Shown in pieces: positions 34,378 to 43,510 of a stretch of 64,000 bases of DNA. Each line of letters begins with the position of its first letter. Positions within the stretch are counted from its first letter, which is position 1. Source of the stretch: JAGPDF01 sp052035735 (GTDB lineage Bacteria; Acidobacteriota; Thermoanaerobaculia; Multivoradales; JAGPDF01). Location of the stretch: positions 1-64,000 of the forward strand of contig JBPOHI010000097.1 of NCBI GenBank assembly GCA_052035735.1, written 5' to 3'. A program made the position numbers and the translations under genes. The notes under the pieces are model-generated. The model had not been told where the DNA came from. It was given only the letters and a program-made list of their open reading frames with translations, and made no database searches.

Positions 34378-35607
34378 ATGAGCCCGACGGAGTCCGCCAG
34401 CGAAGCGTCGTTTTCGACCGTCGAACAGGCGATGGAGGAGTTCCGCGCCGGGCGGATGGTCATTCTGGTCGACGACGAGGACCGTGAGAACGAGGGCGAT
34501 CTGGCGATCGCGGCCGAGAAGGTGACCCCGGAGGCGATCAACTTCATGGCCCGGTTCGGCCGCGGGCTGGTCTGCCTGGCCCTCACCGAGGAGCGCTGCG
34601 CCGAGCTCGACCTGCCGCCGATGGTGCGCGAGAACACTTCGCCCTTCGAGACCGCCTTCACCGTCTCGATCGAAGCGCGCGGCAAGACCACGACCGGCAT
34701 CTCCGCTGCCGATCGCGCGGCAACCATCCGGACAGCGGTCGAGCCGGAGACCCGCCCGGGCGACCTTCTGCGGCCCGGGCACGTCTTTCCGCTGCGCGCC
34801 AAGCGCGGCGGCGTTCTGAAGCGGGCCGGTCAGACCGAGGGTTCGGTCGATCTCGCCCGCCTCGCGGGTCTCCTGCCGGCTGCGGCGATCTGCGAAATCA
34901 TGAACGACGACGGCACGATGGCGCGCGTCCCCGACCTGATGCGCTTCGCCGCCCAGCACGGGTTGGCGGTGCTGACCATCGCCGACCTGATCCGCTACCG
35001 CCTGGCGCACGAGTCGCTGGTGCGCCGGGTCGCTTCGCCGCGGTTGCCCTCACGCTGGGGCGAGCTCACCATTCATGCCTACCGCTCCGATCTGACGGGC
35101 GAGGAGCATGTCGCGCTCACCCTGGGCGACCTCGCTGGCAGGGAGCCGGTGCTGGTGCGTGTCCACAGCCAGTGTCTGACCGGCGACATCTTCGGCTCGA
35201 CGCGCTGCGACTGCGGCCTGCAGCTCGAGCTCGCGATGACCCGCATCCAGGAGGCCGGGCGCGGTGTACTGATCTATCTGTTGCAGGAGGGCCGCGGCAT
35301 CGGGCTGCTCAACAAGCTCAAGGCGTACGAGCTGCAGGATGTGGGGCACGATACCGTCGAGGCCAACGAGCGCCTGGGCTTCCGCCCGGACCAGCGCGAC
35401 TACGGCGTCGGCGCGCAGATCCTGCGCGATCTCGGGGTCGAGCGTATGCGCCTGATGACCAACAACCCCAGCAAGTATGTCGCGCTCTCCGGCTACGGCC
35501 TGGAGATCGTCGAGCGCGTGCAGCTCGAGATTCCGCCCAGCGACGACAGCCGCGACTATCTGCGCACCAAGCGCGAAAAGCTCGGGCACCTCCTCCAGTT
35601 GGTCTGA
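34378..35607 (+). CDS. ribBA: Bifunctional DHBP synthase / GTP cyclohydrolase II
   Basis: The 409-residue protein joins two riboflavin enzymes. The N-terminal RibB half carries VDDEDRENEGDLAIAAE and the conserved RPGHVFPLRAKRGGVLKRAGQTEG, and makes 3,4-dihydroxy-2-butanone 4-phosphate from ribulose 5-phosphate. The C-terminal RibA half has the zinc site CLTGDIFGSTRCDCG with the loop LQEGRGIGLLNKLKAY and TNNPSKYVALSGYGL, and opens GTP. Both active sites look intact. An ATG at 34357 would add seven residues; neither start has a strong ribosome site. It stands alone, with no other rib genes nearby, and is followed 20 nt later by a glycosyltransferase gene. Confidence 0.96.
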   Translation: MSPTESASEASFSTVEQAMEEFRAGRMVILVDDEDRENEGDLAIAAEKVTPEAINFMARFGRGLVCLALTEERCAELDLPPMVRENTSPFETAFTVSIEARGKTTTGISAADRAATIRTAVEPETRPGDLLRPGHVFPLRAKRGGVLKRAGQTEGSVDLARLAGLLPAAAICEIMNDDGTMARVPDLMRFAAQHGLAVLTIADLIRYRLAHESLVRRVASPRLPSRWGELTIHAYRSDLTGEEHVALTLGDLAGREPVLVRVHSQCLTGDIFGSTRCDCGLQLELAMTRIQEAGRGVLIYLLQEGRGIGLLNKLKAYELQDVGHDTVEANERLGFRPDQRDYGVGAQILRDLGVERMRLMTNNPSKYVALSGYGLEIVERVQLEIPPSDDSRDYLRTKREKLGHLLQLV

Positions 35608-35627
35608 GCGCCGGGAGCACCTGGCCG

Positions 35628-36869
35628 TTGCGCCTGCTCTGGATCGCGACCAAGGCTCCGTGGCCGCCGGCCGACGGCGGCCGCCTGCTGCTCGCCGAGT
35701 CGCTCCAGGCGCTGGCCGGGCGCTCCTCCGGGGCACGGCAGGCGGTCGAGGTGACCCTGGTCGCGCCGATCGCTCCGTCCGAGGCGCGCCATCGCGCCGC
35801 GACAGAGGAGGCGCTCGCCGGGTTCTGCATCCCGCGACTGGTGTCGATCCACCCGCGCTCGCGGCTTTTCGCGGCGCTCGCCTCGACGCTCTCCGCCCGG
35901 CCTTTCTCGGTGCTGCGTCATCAGCGGTCCGCGGTCCGTCGCGCCGTCGCGCACGAGCTCGCGCGGAGAGCGGAGGCGCCGTTCGATCTGGTGGTGGCGG
36001 AGCAGCTGCAGGCCTTCGCCCAGAGCTCGCCCGCGCTGGCCGGGGGCGTTCCCCGGCTCCTCCGGGCGCAGAACGTCGAGAGCGACCTCTGGCGCCAGCT
36101 CGGCGCGGCGAGCCGGGGCCTCGCGCGGACGCTCCTCGAGCGCGAAGCGCGGCGGCTGGCGCGGGCCGAACGGCGGGCGATCGGCGGCGCCGCCGCGACG
36201 CTCGCCCTGTCGGCCGAGGACGGCGAGCGCTTGCGCCGCCTGGGGCCGGAGGGCGCGACCGTCGAAGTGATCGCGCCGCCGTTTCCCCAGAGCCTCGAAA
36301 GCCGTGCAGAGCGCCTCACCGGCAGCCCGGCGGTGGTGCTCTTCGGCAGCCCCGGCTGGGAGCCCAACCGGCGAGGCGAACGCCGCTTCGTGGACGAAAT
36401 CTGGCCGCGGGTGCGAGCACTCCGCCCGGGCGCCCTGCTGCATTGGTTCGGTGGCAAGGCGGCCGCGGCGGGCGTCGAGCGTCCAGGGGTCTACGTGCAC
36501 CCGGCGCCTACCGGGAGCGCCGAGGCTTTCGCACCCGGCGCCGTGCTGGTGCTGCCGCTCGAGATCGCCTCGGGGGTCCGCATGCGGGTTCTCGAAGCGT
36601 GGGCGCGCGGCATCGTTGTGGTGGCGAGCCCGGCGGCGGCCTCGGGGCTCCATGCCCGCGACGGGTTCGAGCTCCTGCTGGCCCGCAGTGGCGAGGAGTT
36701 CGCCGTCGCGGTCGAGCGTCTCGGAGCGGATCCCGGCCTGGCCGACCGCCTGATCGCCGGCGGGCGGGCGCGCCTCGCCGCGGACCATGCCCCGGCGCAG
36801 TTTGCCTCCCGCCTGATGGCGCTCGCCGAGCGTCTCGCCGAAGGCGCCCGCGGAGCGCCTCGGCGATGA
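35628..36869 (+). CDS. GT4-like glycosyltransferase
   Basis: The 413-residue protein has the GT-B layout: an N-terminal Rossmann half starting RLLWIATKAPWPPADGG and RLLRAQNVESDLWRQL, and a C-terminal half with VVLFGSPGWEPNRRGERRFVDEIWP, a stretch resembling the GSMxWxPNxD motif of this group, plus LVLPLEIASGVRMRVLEAWARGIVVVAS, which supplies the donor-binding glycine and acidic region. A TTG start at 35628 is proposed, 10 nt after GGGAG. The frame remains open upstream but overlaps ribBA out of frame. The stop overlaps the next GT gene as ATGA, so the two enzymes probably act in the same glycan pathway. Confidence 0.82.
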   Translation: MRLLWIATKAPWPPADGGRLLLAESLQALAGRSSGARQAVEVTLVAPIAPSEARHRAATEEALAGFCIPRLVSIHPRSRLFAALASTLSARPFSVLRHQRSAVRRAVAHELARRAEAPFDLVVAEQLQAFAQSSPALAGGVPRLLRAQNVESDLWRQLGAASRGLARTLLEREARRLARAERRAIGGAAATLALSAEDGERLRRLGPEGATVEVIAPPFPQSLESRAERLTGSPAVVLFGSPGWEPNRRGERRFVDEIWPRVRALRPGALLHWFGGKAAAAGVERPGVYVHPAPTGSAEAFAPGAVLVLPLEIASGVRMRVLEAWARGIVVVASPAAASGLHARDGFELLLARSGEEFAVAVERLGADPGLADRLIAGGRARLAADHAPAQFASRLMALAERLAEGARGAPRR

Positions 36870-38065
36870 GGATGCTGCTCGTCTCGACGGCCTGGCCGTG
36901 GCCGACGCGCAAGGGTTATCAACTTCGCCTGCTGCAACTCGCCGAGGCTCTGGCCGATCGCCATCAGGTCACCCTGCTGGTCCCTGCTCCTGCCGGCACG
37001 GCGACGGGTGCGGCGCTCCCACCGCGCTTCGCCGTCGAGACCTTTCGGCACTCGCGCCTCGACGCGGTGCGCGGGGTCGGTTCGGCGCTCTTCGCGCCGC
37101 GCGCGCTCGAAAGCGGGCTGGTCGAGTCGAACGAGCTGCGGCGACGCCTGCGTGAGCTCGCGCCGCAATCCGATCGCGTCGTCCTGCAACTGGTGCGCCT
37201 CGCCGGCGTCGCCGACCTCCTCGCCGGGACGCCCTGGATACTCGACCTGGTCGACAGCCTGTCGCTCAACCTGTCGCGCCGCGCGGCGATCGACCGTCTC
37301 TGGATGCGCCCGTTGCTGGCGTTCGAGGCGCGGCGGCTGGCCGCCGACGAGCGCCGGATGATCGCCGCGAGCGCGTCCTCCTGGCTGGTCTCGGAGCGCG
37401 ACCGGCGTCATCTCGCGGCGTCGCTGCCGGCCTCTCTGGCCGATCGCCTGCAGGTGGTACCGCTGGCGCTCCCGTCGACACCGGAAAGTGCGCTCCTGCC
37501 CACCCAGCGAACCTCACGGCCGGCGGGGGAGGCCGAGCTCGTCATCACCGGCAACCTCGGTTACTTCCCGACCGTCCGCGGCATCGACTGGTTTCTCGAC
37601 CAGGTCTGGCCGGAGGTGGCGCGGAAGCATCCGCGCGCGCGGCTGCTGGTCGCGGGGGCCCGGCCGCCGCGGGCACTCGCCCGGAGGGTGCGGCGCCTCG
37701 GCGGGCGGGTCCTCGCCGATCCCGTCGATCTCGCGCAGCTGCTCGCCGGTGCCGATATCGCGCTTGCCCCACTCCTCGCCGGCTCGGGGACGCCGATCAA
37801 GCTCCTCGAAGCGCTCGCGGCGGGAATCCCTGCAGTCGCTACGCCGGCCGCTGCGGACGGACTCGATCCGGCGCTCGCCCGTTGCCTGGAGATTCCCGAG
37901 GATGCCGCGGCCTGGGTGACGGCGCTCTCGGGGCTGGTCGCCAATCCAGTCGCGGCCCGCGCCCGCGCCGCCGTCGTTGCCCGCCTGGTGCGCGAGCTCC
38001 ACGGCGCGGAGCGCCTGTCGGAGCGACTCGAGGAGCTCCTCGGGCAAGCGCCGCCGACGGGTTGA
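36866..38065 (+). CDS. GT4-like glycosyltransferase
   Basis: This 399-residue GT-B enzyme begins with RMLLVSTAWPWPTRKGYQLR, typical of sugar transferases of this group, followed by ILDLVDSLSLNLSRRA. The C-terminal nucleotide-sugar domain has ITGNLGYFPTVRGIDWFLDQVWPE and ADIALAPLLAGSGTPIKLLEALAAGIPAVAT, the usual donor-binding segment with the conserved Glu. It resembles its upstream neighbour in plan and may be an ancient duplicate. The ATG is in a 4-nt overlap with the preceding stop. Donor and acceptor sugars cannot be assigned. Confidence 0.85.
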   Translation: MRMLLVSTAWPWPTRKGYQLRLLQLAEALADRHQVTLLVPAPAGTATGAALPPRFAVETFRHSRLDAVRGVGSALFAPRALESGLVESNELRRRLRELAPQSDRVVLQLVRLAGVADLLAGTPWILDLVDSLSLNLSRRAAIDRLWMRPLLAFEARRLAADERRMIAASASSWLVSERDRRHLAASLPASLADRLQVVPLALPSTPESALLPTQRTSRPAGEAELVITGNLGYFPTVRGIDWFLDQVWPEVARKHPRARLLVAGARPPRALARRVRRLGGRVLADPVDLAQLLAGADIALAPLLAGSGTPIKLLEALAAGIPAVATPAAADGLDPALARCLEIPEDAAAWVTALSGLVANPVAARARAAVVARLVRELHGAERLSERLEELLGQAPPTG

Positions 38066-38131
38066 AGGGCAGCGCAGGCGGATGACGGATTCGGCGCCGC
38101 GGGCAGCCGGAAAATCGCCGGCCGGGATAAG

Positions 38132-38443
38132 ATGCCGGCTTCCATGATGGACCCCAAGTTCCTGACCGAGGCGCGGCGGATGGGCGGGCTCGAGGGCGCG
38201 GCTTTCGATGCCGCGCTGGCGGCGCGCGACCGCATCGAGCGCAACGACCGCATGAGCCGGGTCGCGCTCGGGCGCGACGAGGCCGACCTGCAGGTGATCC
38301 CGGCCAGCCCGGAAGGGCGGCGCGACCAGGCGGAGCTCGAGTCGCGGCTGCGCGACCTGACGCACTTCCATGACACGGTGACGCACTCGATGAGCTGGAA
38401 AGTGCTGCAACGGCTGCGCGGATTCGTGGGCCGGGCATGGTGA
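38132..38443 (+). CDS. Small coiled-coil protein of glycan cluster
   Basis: The frame encodes up to 103 residues; ATGs at 38144 and 38147 are possible later starts. It has no hydrophobic segment. The middle is charged and helical (RDQAELESRLRDLTHFHDTV) and is followed by SMSWKVLQRLRGF. The S-x-SW-(K/R) ending after a coiled coil is often seen as a tail domain on glycosyltransferases and methyltransferases of surface-glycan loci; here it stands as a separate gene. It is placed between a GT4-like gene and another small coiled-coil gene, all on the plus strand. A docking or length-sensing role is conceivable but is inference only. Confidence 0.6.
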   Translation: MPASMMDPKFLTEARRMGGLEGAAFDAALAARDRIERNDRMSRVALGRDEADLQVIPASPEGRRDQAELESRLRDLTHFHDTVTHSMSWKVLQRLRGFVGRAW

Positions 38444-38486
38444 GCGGCGGCAGGGCAAGGCTTGGCCGCCGCCAGACGTGCAGACC

Positions 38487-38867
38487 ATGAACCTCTCGAC
38501 CACGGAGTCCCTGGAGCTGCGCATCGCCCGCCTCGAGGGGCGGATCGCCGCGCTCGAGAATGCGCTCGACCGCCGGGCGCGGGAGCTGCGCCTGCTGCAG
38601 GCGACGCTCTGCCCGGCCGACCTGGTGCAGCTTGCGCGCATCACTGACGGACTCTCGCCGCTGCCCCGCGTCGCGCACCAGCTCGAATACTGGAACGAGA
38701 GTACCGTGATCGCGCCAGCCGACCTCGCGACGACCCTCGAGGACCTCTGGGCGTCGCTCACTCCGATCTCCGGCGTGGCGGGAGCCCTGCCTCCGGAACC
38801 CGTCTTCCCGTGGACCGACTCCCCGATCTGGGAGCCGTCGGACCCCTGCCCGGAAACCCCTGAGTGA
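38487..38867 (+). CDS. Small protein with N-terminal coiled coil
   Basis: This 126-residue protein starts with a leucine-rich heptad stretch (LELRIARLEGRIAALENAL), continues with a helical region, and ends in a Pro-rich tail rich in acidic residues. No family is recognised. A GTG at 38478 would add three residues. The stop overlaps the next start as GTGA, so it is coupled to the GT2-GT4 fusion gene and is probably a real gene. It may serve as an assembly partner for that enzyme; there is no direct evidence for a function. Confidence 0.6.
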   Translation: MNLSTTESLELRIARLEGRIAALENALDRRARELRLLQATLCPADLVQLARITDGLSPLPRVAHQLEYWNESTVIAPADLATTLEDLWASLTPISGVAGALPPEPVFPWTDSPIWEPSDPCPETPE

Positions 38868-40759
38868 CCTGGAATCCGAACCTCGACGAGGCGCCGGTGC
38901 CGCTGCCGCCGGTGACCCTCATCCTGCTGACCTGGAACCGCTGGGATCTCACCCGGCGGTGCCTCGATACTCTGCTCGCGAGCGACCTCGCCGGTGCGGA
39001 GCTCCTGGTCGTGGACAACGGCTCGGGTGACGGCACGCCCGAGCGCCTGGCCGCCTACCCCGCGGTACGCCTCCTCGCGCTGCCCGAGAATCTCGGCTTC
39101 GTCCGTGGCAACAACGCCGGCATCGCCGCCGCGCCGCCGGGACACGACATCGTCCTGCTCAACAACGACATCGAGTTCCCGCGCCGCGACTGGCTGCAGC
39201 GCCTGCGCCGCGCCGCGCATTCGGCCGCCGATGTCGGCGTCGTCGGCTGTCGCCAGGTGCTCTCCGACGGCCGCCTGCTGCACGCCGGGACCTACATCCT
39301 CCCCGACACCATGTGGGGCCAGCAGATCGGCGCGCTCGAGCGCGAAATCGGCCAGTTCACCGGCCGCCGCGCGGTCGAGGGGATCACCTTCGCGGTGGCC
39401 TATCTCAAGCGCGCGGTGATCGACGCCATCGGCGGCCTTTCAGAGGACTTCGAGTCGTACTTCGAAGACACCGACTACTGTCTGCGGGCGCGCGAGGCCG
39501 GCTTCCGCACCCTCTACGCCGGCGACTCTCAGGTGGTGCACGACGAGCACGGCTCGACCTCCGGCAACGATTCCGCGCGCAAGGCGCTCTTCGAACGCAG
39601 CCGCGCGATCTTCCGCGACAAGTGGCAGGAGCGGCTCGACGGGCGCTATCGCCGCGACCTCGTCTGGCAGTCGATCCTCAACTTTCCCACCGGCTACGCG
39701 CGCTCGAGCCGCGCCTATCTGCATGAGCTCGATCACAACCTCGGAGTGCGCTGCGTCTACCGCTACGTCTACGGCAAGGGCTCGCCGTTCCGGGTGGAGG
39801 AGCCGGAGAACACCGGCGACTACTACCTGAACGTGGTGCGCGGCCGCGAGCTGCCGCGCACCCTCGCGCGGTCGGGCGTCTCGGTGGTCTACGGCCAGGG
39901 GGATGTCTTCCGCCGCGCTACCGGCAAGGTGAAGGTCGGCTTCACCATGCTCGAGGTCGACGGCTTCCCGCGCGAATGGGTCGAACAGGCCAACGAGATG
40001 GACGAGGTCTGGGTGCCGTCGGAGTTCAACCGCCAGGGTCTGCTGGCGTCGGGTCTCAGGCGGCCGATCCACCTCATTCCGCTCGGTGTCGACACGTCCT
40101 ATTTCCATCCCCAGGCGCGCCGGCTGCCCAATCCGGCCGGCGAGTTCGTGTTCCTGGCCAATTTCGAATGGGGCGAGCGCAAGGATCCCTGGCTGCTGCT
40201 GCGCGCTTTCAACGACACCTTCCGGGCCGACGAGCCGGTGCGCCTGCTGTGCAAGATCAGCAATCGCGATCCGCAGCTCAAGCTGAAGGAGGAGATCCGG
40301 AGCCTGCGGCTCAAGGCTTCGGGAGGGAAGATCTCGTACCTTCTCAATCTCGACTTCCCGCACGCCCAGCTGCCGATGCTCTATCGCTCGGCCGACTGTT
40401 TCCTCGCCGTGTCCCGCGGCGAGGGCTGGGACATGCCGCTGATGGAGGCGATGGCCTGCGGCCTGCCGTCGATCGCGACGGACTGGAGCTCGCACACCGA
40501 GTTCGTCCACGACTCGATCGCTTACCGCTTGAGGATCGCCGGCCTGATCCCCGCGGTCGCCAAGTGCCCCTACTACGAGGGCTTCCGCTGGGCGCGCGCC
40601 GACGAAGAGCATCTGCGCGTGCTGCTGCGCCACGTGTACGAGCACCAGGACGAAGCGCGCGCCAAGGGCGCCGCCGCGGCGCGCGAGATGGCCACGAGAT
40701 GGACCTGGCGCGACGCCGCCGAGAAGATCGCCGAGCGTCTCGAGGTCCTCGCGCCGTGA
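38864..40759 (+). CDS. Bifunctional glycosyltransferase, GT2 domain followed by GT4-like domain
   Basis: The 631-residue protein contains two catalytic modules. Residues 15-270 are a GT2/GT-A domain: LILLTWNRWDLTRRCLDTLL, LLVVDNGSGDGTPE, IVLLNNDIEFPRRDW (the NND stands at the metal-binding position) and FEDTDYCLRAREAGFRTLYA. Residues about 330-620 are a GT-B domain: VWVPSEFNRQGLLASGL, HLIPLGVDTSYFHP, FVFLANFEWGERKDPWLLL and AVSRGEGWDMPLMEAMACGLPSIAT. Such fusions add two sugars in succession to one acceptor. The gene is linked by 4-nt overlaps to genes on both sides. Confidence 0.88.
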   Translation: MTWNPNLDEAPVPLPPVTLILLTWNRWDLTRRCLDTLLASDLAGAELLVVDNGSGDGTPERLAAYPAVRLLALPENLGFVRGNNAGIAAAPPGHDIVLLNNDIEFPRRDWLQRLRRAAHSAADVGVVGCRQVLSDGRLLHAGTYILPDTMWGQQIGALEREIGQFTGRRAVEGITFAVAYLKRAVIDAIGGLSEDFESYFEDTDYCLRAREAGFRTLYAGDSQVVHDEHGSTSGNDSARKALFERSRAIFRDKWQERLDGRYRRDLVWQSILNFPTGYARSSRAYLHELDHNLGVRCVYRYVYGKGSPFRVEEPENTGDYYLNVVRGRELPRTLARSGVSVVYGQGDVFRRATGKVKVGFTMLEVDGFPREWVEQANEMDEVWVPSEFNRQGLLASGLRRPIHLIPLGVDTSYFHPQARRLPNPAGEFVFLANFEWGERKDPWLLLRAFNDTFRADEPVRLLCKISNRDPQLKLKEEIRSLRLKASGGKISYLLNLDFPHAQLPMLYRSADCFLAVSRGEGWDMPLMEAMACGLPSIATDWSSHTEFVHDSIAYRLRIAGLIPAVAKCPYYEGFRWARADEEHLRVLLRHVYEHQDEARAKGAAAAREMATRWTWRDAAEKIAERLEVLAP

Positions 40760-42354
40760 AGGCCGCGCGAGCCGCCTGGCTCGTCGCGGGAATCCTCCTA
40801 GCCGGCATCGCCCTGCGCATCGCGCTGCAGTTTCCGCTGCATCGGTACGGGAACGAGGCCGACAGTCTCGTCACTGGATTTGGCGCCTGGGAGATTCTCG
40901 CTGGCGACTTACGGGTCTTCGTCTCCACGGGCTATCGCCACGGCGCGTTGGCTTCCTACCTGGCGGCGGCGGCCTCGATCCTCGTCGGGCCCGGGAGGGC
41001 TGCGCTGGCGGTCGAGGTCCTGGCCGTCGGAATTCTGCAGATGTTCGTCTGGTGGCTGGCGCTCCTCGAGCTCACCGGCTGGCGCCCCCGCGAGGCGGGC
41101 TCGGCGCGTCTGCTGGCCTTCGTCGCGCTGCCCTCTCCGGCGCTCGTCTACTGGGGGATCTACTTTCCCACCGGCTACCCGGAGCAGATCCTTTCCGCGA
41201 GTCTGGTTCTCTGGTGTGGGGCGCGATTCTGGCGGCGCGGCGGGCGGGGGGAGCTGTTCGCTTTCGCCTTCGCCAGCGGTTTCGCTTTCTGGATGTCGAT
41301 GCTAACGTTGACCGTGACGATTCCGCTGTTTGTCTGGCTCATCTGGCGACGGCGAGCGGAGCTCCTGCAGTTGCCTGGTATGGCCCTCTTGGCGAGCGGA
41401 GCCGTTCTGGGTGCGCTGCCTTGGCTGCTGTTCAATCTGCGCTACGGTTGGGTGAGCTTCAAAGCCAACTGGGCGGTACGCCCCGCCAGCGGTTGGGCGG
41501 CGCTCGCAGCCAACTGCCGACGCCTCTTCTTCGAGGTTCTCCCGGGCCTCTTCGCCGCCGCTCCACAGGCGAGCCCGATGCCCCCGCCCACCACTCAGGG
41601 GAGATTTCTGGGGTGGGTAGCGCTGGCGCTCACTGGGCTCGTGATCGTTTGGCTTGGGCGGGCTATCTACCGCTGTCGGCGAGGCAGGGAGCGCCCGCTC
41701 GGGCCAGCCGCAGAGCTCCTCCCACTCGCCGCCCTCGCCGCCGGAATCGCAGTGACGACCGCACTCCTTTTTGTCTTCTCGGCAGCCGCTACGGTCCCTG
41801 GCAATATCGTGCGCTACGTCCTGCCGGTCTTCCTGATCTGGCCGCTCGTTTTCGCTCTCGCCTGGGAGGTCGCCGCCCCGCTCGCCCGTCGCGGGCTTAC
41901 ACTGCTGGCGCTCGTTGTTCTGGTCGGTTTCGCCGCCGCGGTACCTTGGCCCTGGACTTCCGAGCGCTTGGCCCTGCGCGAGGCGCTGGCAGTCGAGCAC
42001 CAGATGATCGCGCGCCTCGAATCGATTGGAATCGACACGGTCTTCGGCTCGTTCTGGGAGGTCTATCCTTTGATCTTCGAGAGCGGCGGAAAACTCCTCG
42101 GCTCCACCCTGGAGCCGGAGAACGACTTTCACCGCTTCGCCGCGGGACTCCCCGCAGGTTCGTGCCGGTGGGCTCTCGTCGCGCGCGCCCGAAGCGGGCT
42201 CAAGAATGCCGAGACGGCAGGCGTCTCGGGCGATAGTCTTCGGTTCTCCGATGGTCGTTGGCTCTTCGTGCCGGAGCTCAGTTCGGACCTTCGGGAGGAG
42301 GCGCCTTCTTGCTGCGAAATTCTCGGACTTCTGCGTGCGGGCTTTCGCAGGTAG
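40756..42354 (+). CDS. GT-C-like polytopic membrane protein
   Basis: The 532-residue protein has about ten or eleven predicted membrane helices and a C-terminal soluble part of roughly 110 residues. The first periplasmic loop is short and contains HRYGNEADSLVTGFGAWEI, with acidic residues just after the first helix, the position where GT-C enzymes (GT39/GT83 type) carry catalytic Asp or Glu. A second landmark is ALVYWGIYFPTGYPEQILSA. These enzymes use polyprenyl-phosphate sugars in the periplasm. The GTG start overlaps the fused GT gene (GTGA). The exact family is not certain. Confidence 0.72.
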   Translation: MKAARAAWLVAGILLAGIALRIALQFPLHRYGNEADSLVTGFGAWEILAGDLRVFVSTGYRHGALASYLAAAASILVGPGRAALAVEVLAVGILQMFVWWLALLELTGWRPREAGSARLLAFVALPSPALVYWGIYFPTGYPEQILSASLVLWCGARFWRRGGRGELFAFAFASGFAFWMSMLTLTVTIPLFVWLIWRRRAELLQLPGMALLASGAVLGALPWLLFNLRYGWVSFKANWAVRPASGWAALAANCRRLFFEVLPGLFAAAPQASPMPPPTTQGRFLGWVALALTGLVIVWLGRAIYRCRRGRERPLGPAAELLPLAALAAGIAVTTALLFVFSAAATVPGNIVRYVLPVFLIWPLVFALAWEVAAPLARRGLTLLALVVLVGFAAAVPWPWTSERLALREALAVEHQMIARLESIGIDTVFGSFWEVYPLIFESGGKLLGSTLEPENDFHRFAAGLPAGSCRWALVARARSGLKNAETAGVSGDSLRFSDGRWLFVPELSSDLREEAPSCCEILGLLRAGFRR

Positions 42355-42399
42355 TCTAGCGGCCGCCTTCGCCTCAAACTGGCTTGGAAGGATGGGAAG

Positions 42400-43449
42400 A
42401 TGAAACGAATAGGTCCCGGTCGCGGCCATTTCGAGACCATGGAAGTGAACGGCGACTCCTGGCGACTTTCCGGATGGATCTGTCATCCGGATCTTGCGAC
42501 CGAGACCATCGTGGCCAGGATCGACGGAGTCGAAGTCGGCGAAACTGTTCCGACGCCGCGGTCCGACGTAGCGAGGATCTTCTCGTGGATTCCGCACGCC
42601 GCCGCCTCGGGCTTCCAGTTCGAGCTGCCGCGCCAAGTCGGCCGCCGACGCGTTCGCGTCGAGGCACGGCGAGGGCGCGACCTCCTCATCTCACTGCGGA
42701 CGACGCTTCAACCTGAGCTCGAGGACCTGGCGCATCCTCCGACCGAGCTGATGCAGAGAGTCAGCGGCTCGCCCGATCCGCGGTTCTTCGACGCGGATGG
42801 CGTTCGCTCCTACACCGAGTTCGTCGATACCGTTGCCCGCTACCGCGACTGGAGCTCGATTTCGCGAATGCTGGACTGGGGTTGCGGCTGCGGCCGCGTG
42901 ACGAGATGCTTTCTGCGCGCCCATCCGGGCCTCGAGGTCCACGGCGCCGACATCGATTCCGAGGCGATAGCCTGGTGCGCGGGGCAACTTCCAGGAGGGC
43001 ACTTCCGCGCCATCGCGCCGCAGCCCCCCACTGACTATCCGGAAGGGTTCTTCGGGTTGGTGATCGGATACTCGGTCTTCTCTCACCTGAACCAGAGCCT
43101 GCAGCGCCTGTGGCTCGAGGAAATGCGACGGTTGATCGCGCCGGGAGGCCTCTTCCTGGCTTCGGTCCATGGACCTTTCGCGGCGCGTTTCTGCTTTCCG
43201 CAGCCCGCGCCGGCGAGGAAGCTCCCGTGGTTGAGGAAGAAAGACCCGTTCGACGTTCGGGCCCTGGGTTACCTCGACGCGGGTGAGGATCTGGCGCTCG
43301 CAGGGGTGGCGCCCGACGGCTACTATCGTGGAATTTTCCAGTCCCCCGACTGGACGCGCCGGGAATGGTCCGACTATTTCCGGGTGATGGCGATCGTCGA
43401 AGGTGGCATGCAGAACTACCAGGATTTGGTCATCCTGGAGCGGAAGTGA
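42400..43449 (+). CDS. SAM-dependent methyltransferase with an N-terminal beta domain
   Basis: The 349-residue protein has an N-terminal beta-rich region of about 100 residues (SWRLSGWICHPDLATETIVA, IDGVEVGETVPTPRSDVAR) that I do not recognise by name. A class I methyltransferase follows with motif I in MLDWGCGCGRVTRCFL, the acidic residue in VHGADIDSEAIAWC, and FGLVIGYSVFSHLNQSLQRL as the post-motif II region. The acceptor is unknown; a glycan or small molecule in the surface-polysaccharide pathway is likely from context. A GGAAGG ribosome site lies 8 nt before the ATG. Confidence 0.85.
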   Translation: MKRIGPGRGHFETMEVNGDSWRLSGWICHPDLATETIVARIDGVEVGETVPTPRSDVARIFSWIPHAAASGFQFELPRQVGRRRVRVEARRGRDLLISLRTTLQPELEDLAHPPTELMQRVSGSPDPRFFDADGVRSYTEFVDTVARYRDWSSISRMLDWGCGCGRVTRCFLRAHPGLEVHGADIDSEAIAWCAGQLPGGHFRAIAPQPPTDYPEGFFGLVIGYSVFSHLNQSLQRLWLEEMRRLIAPGGLFLASVHGPFAARFCFPQPAPARKLPWLRKKDPFDVRALGYLDAGEDLALAGVAPDGYYRGIFQSPDWTRREWSDYFRVMAIVEGGMQNYQDLVILERK

Positions 43450-43510
43450 TCGCTGGTGGTGCGTGGAGGAGTTTACGAGTGCGGCCAGAGTATCGCGATA
43501 GAGTCATTAG

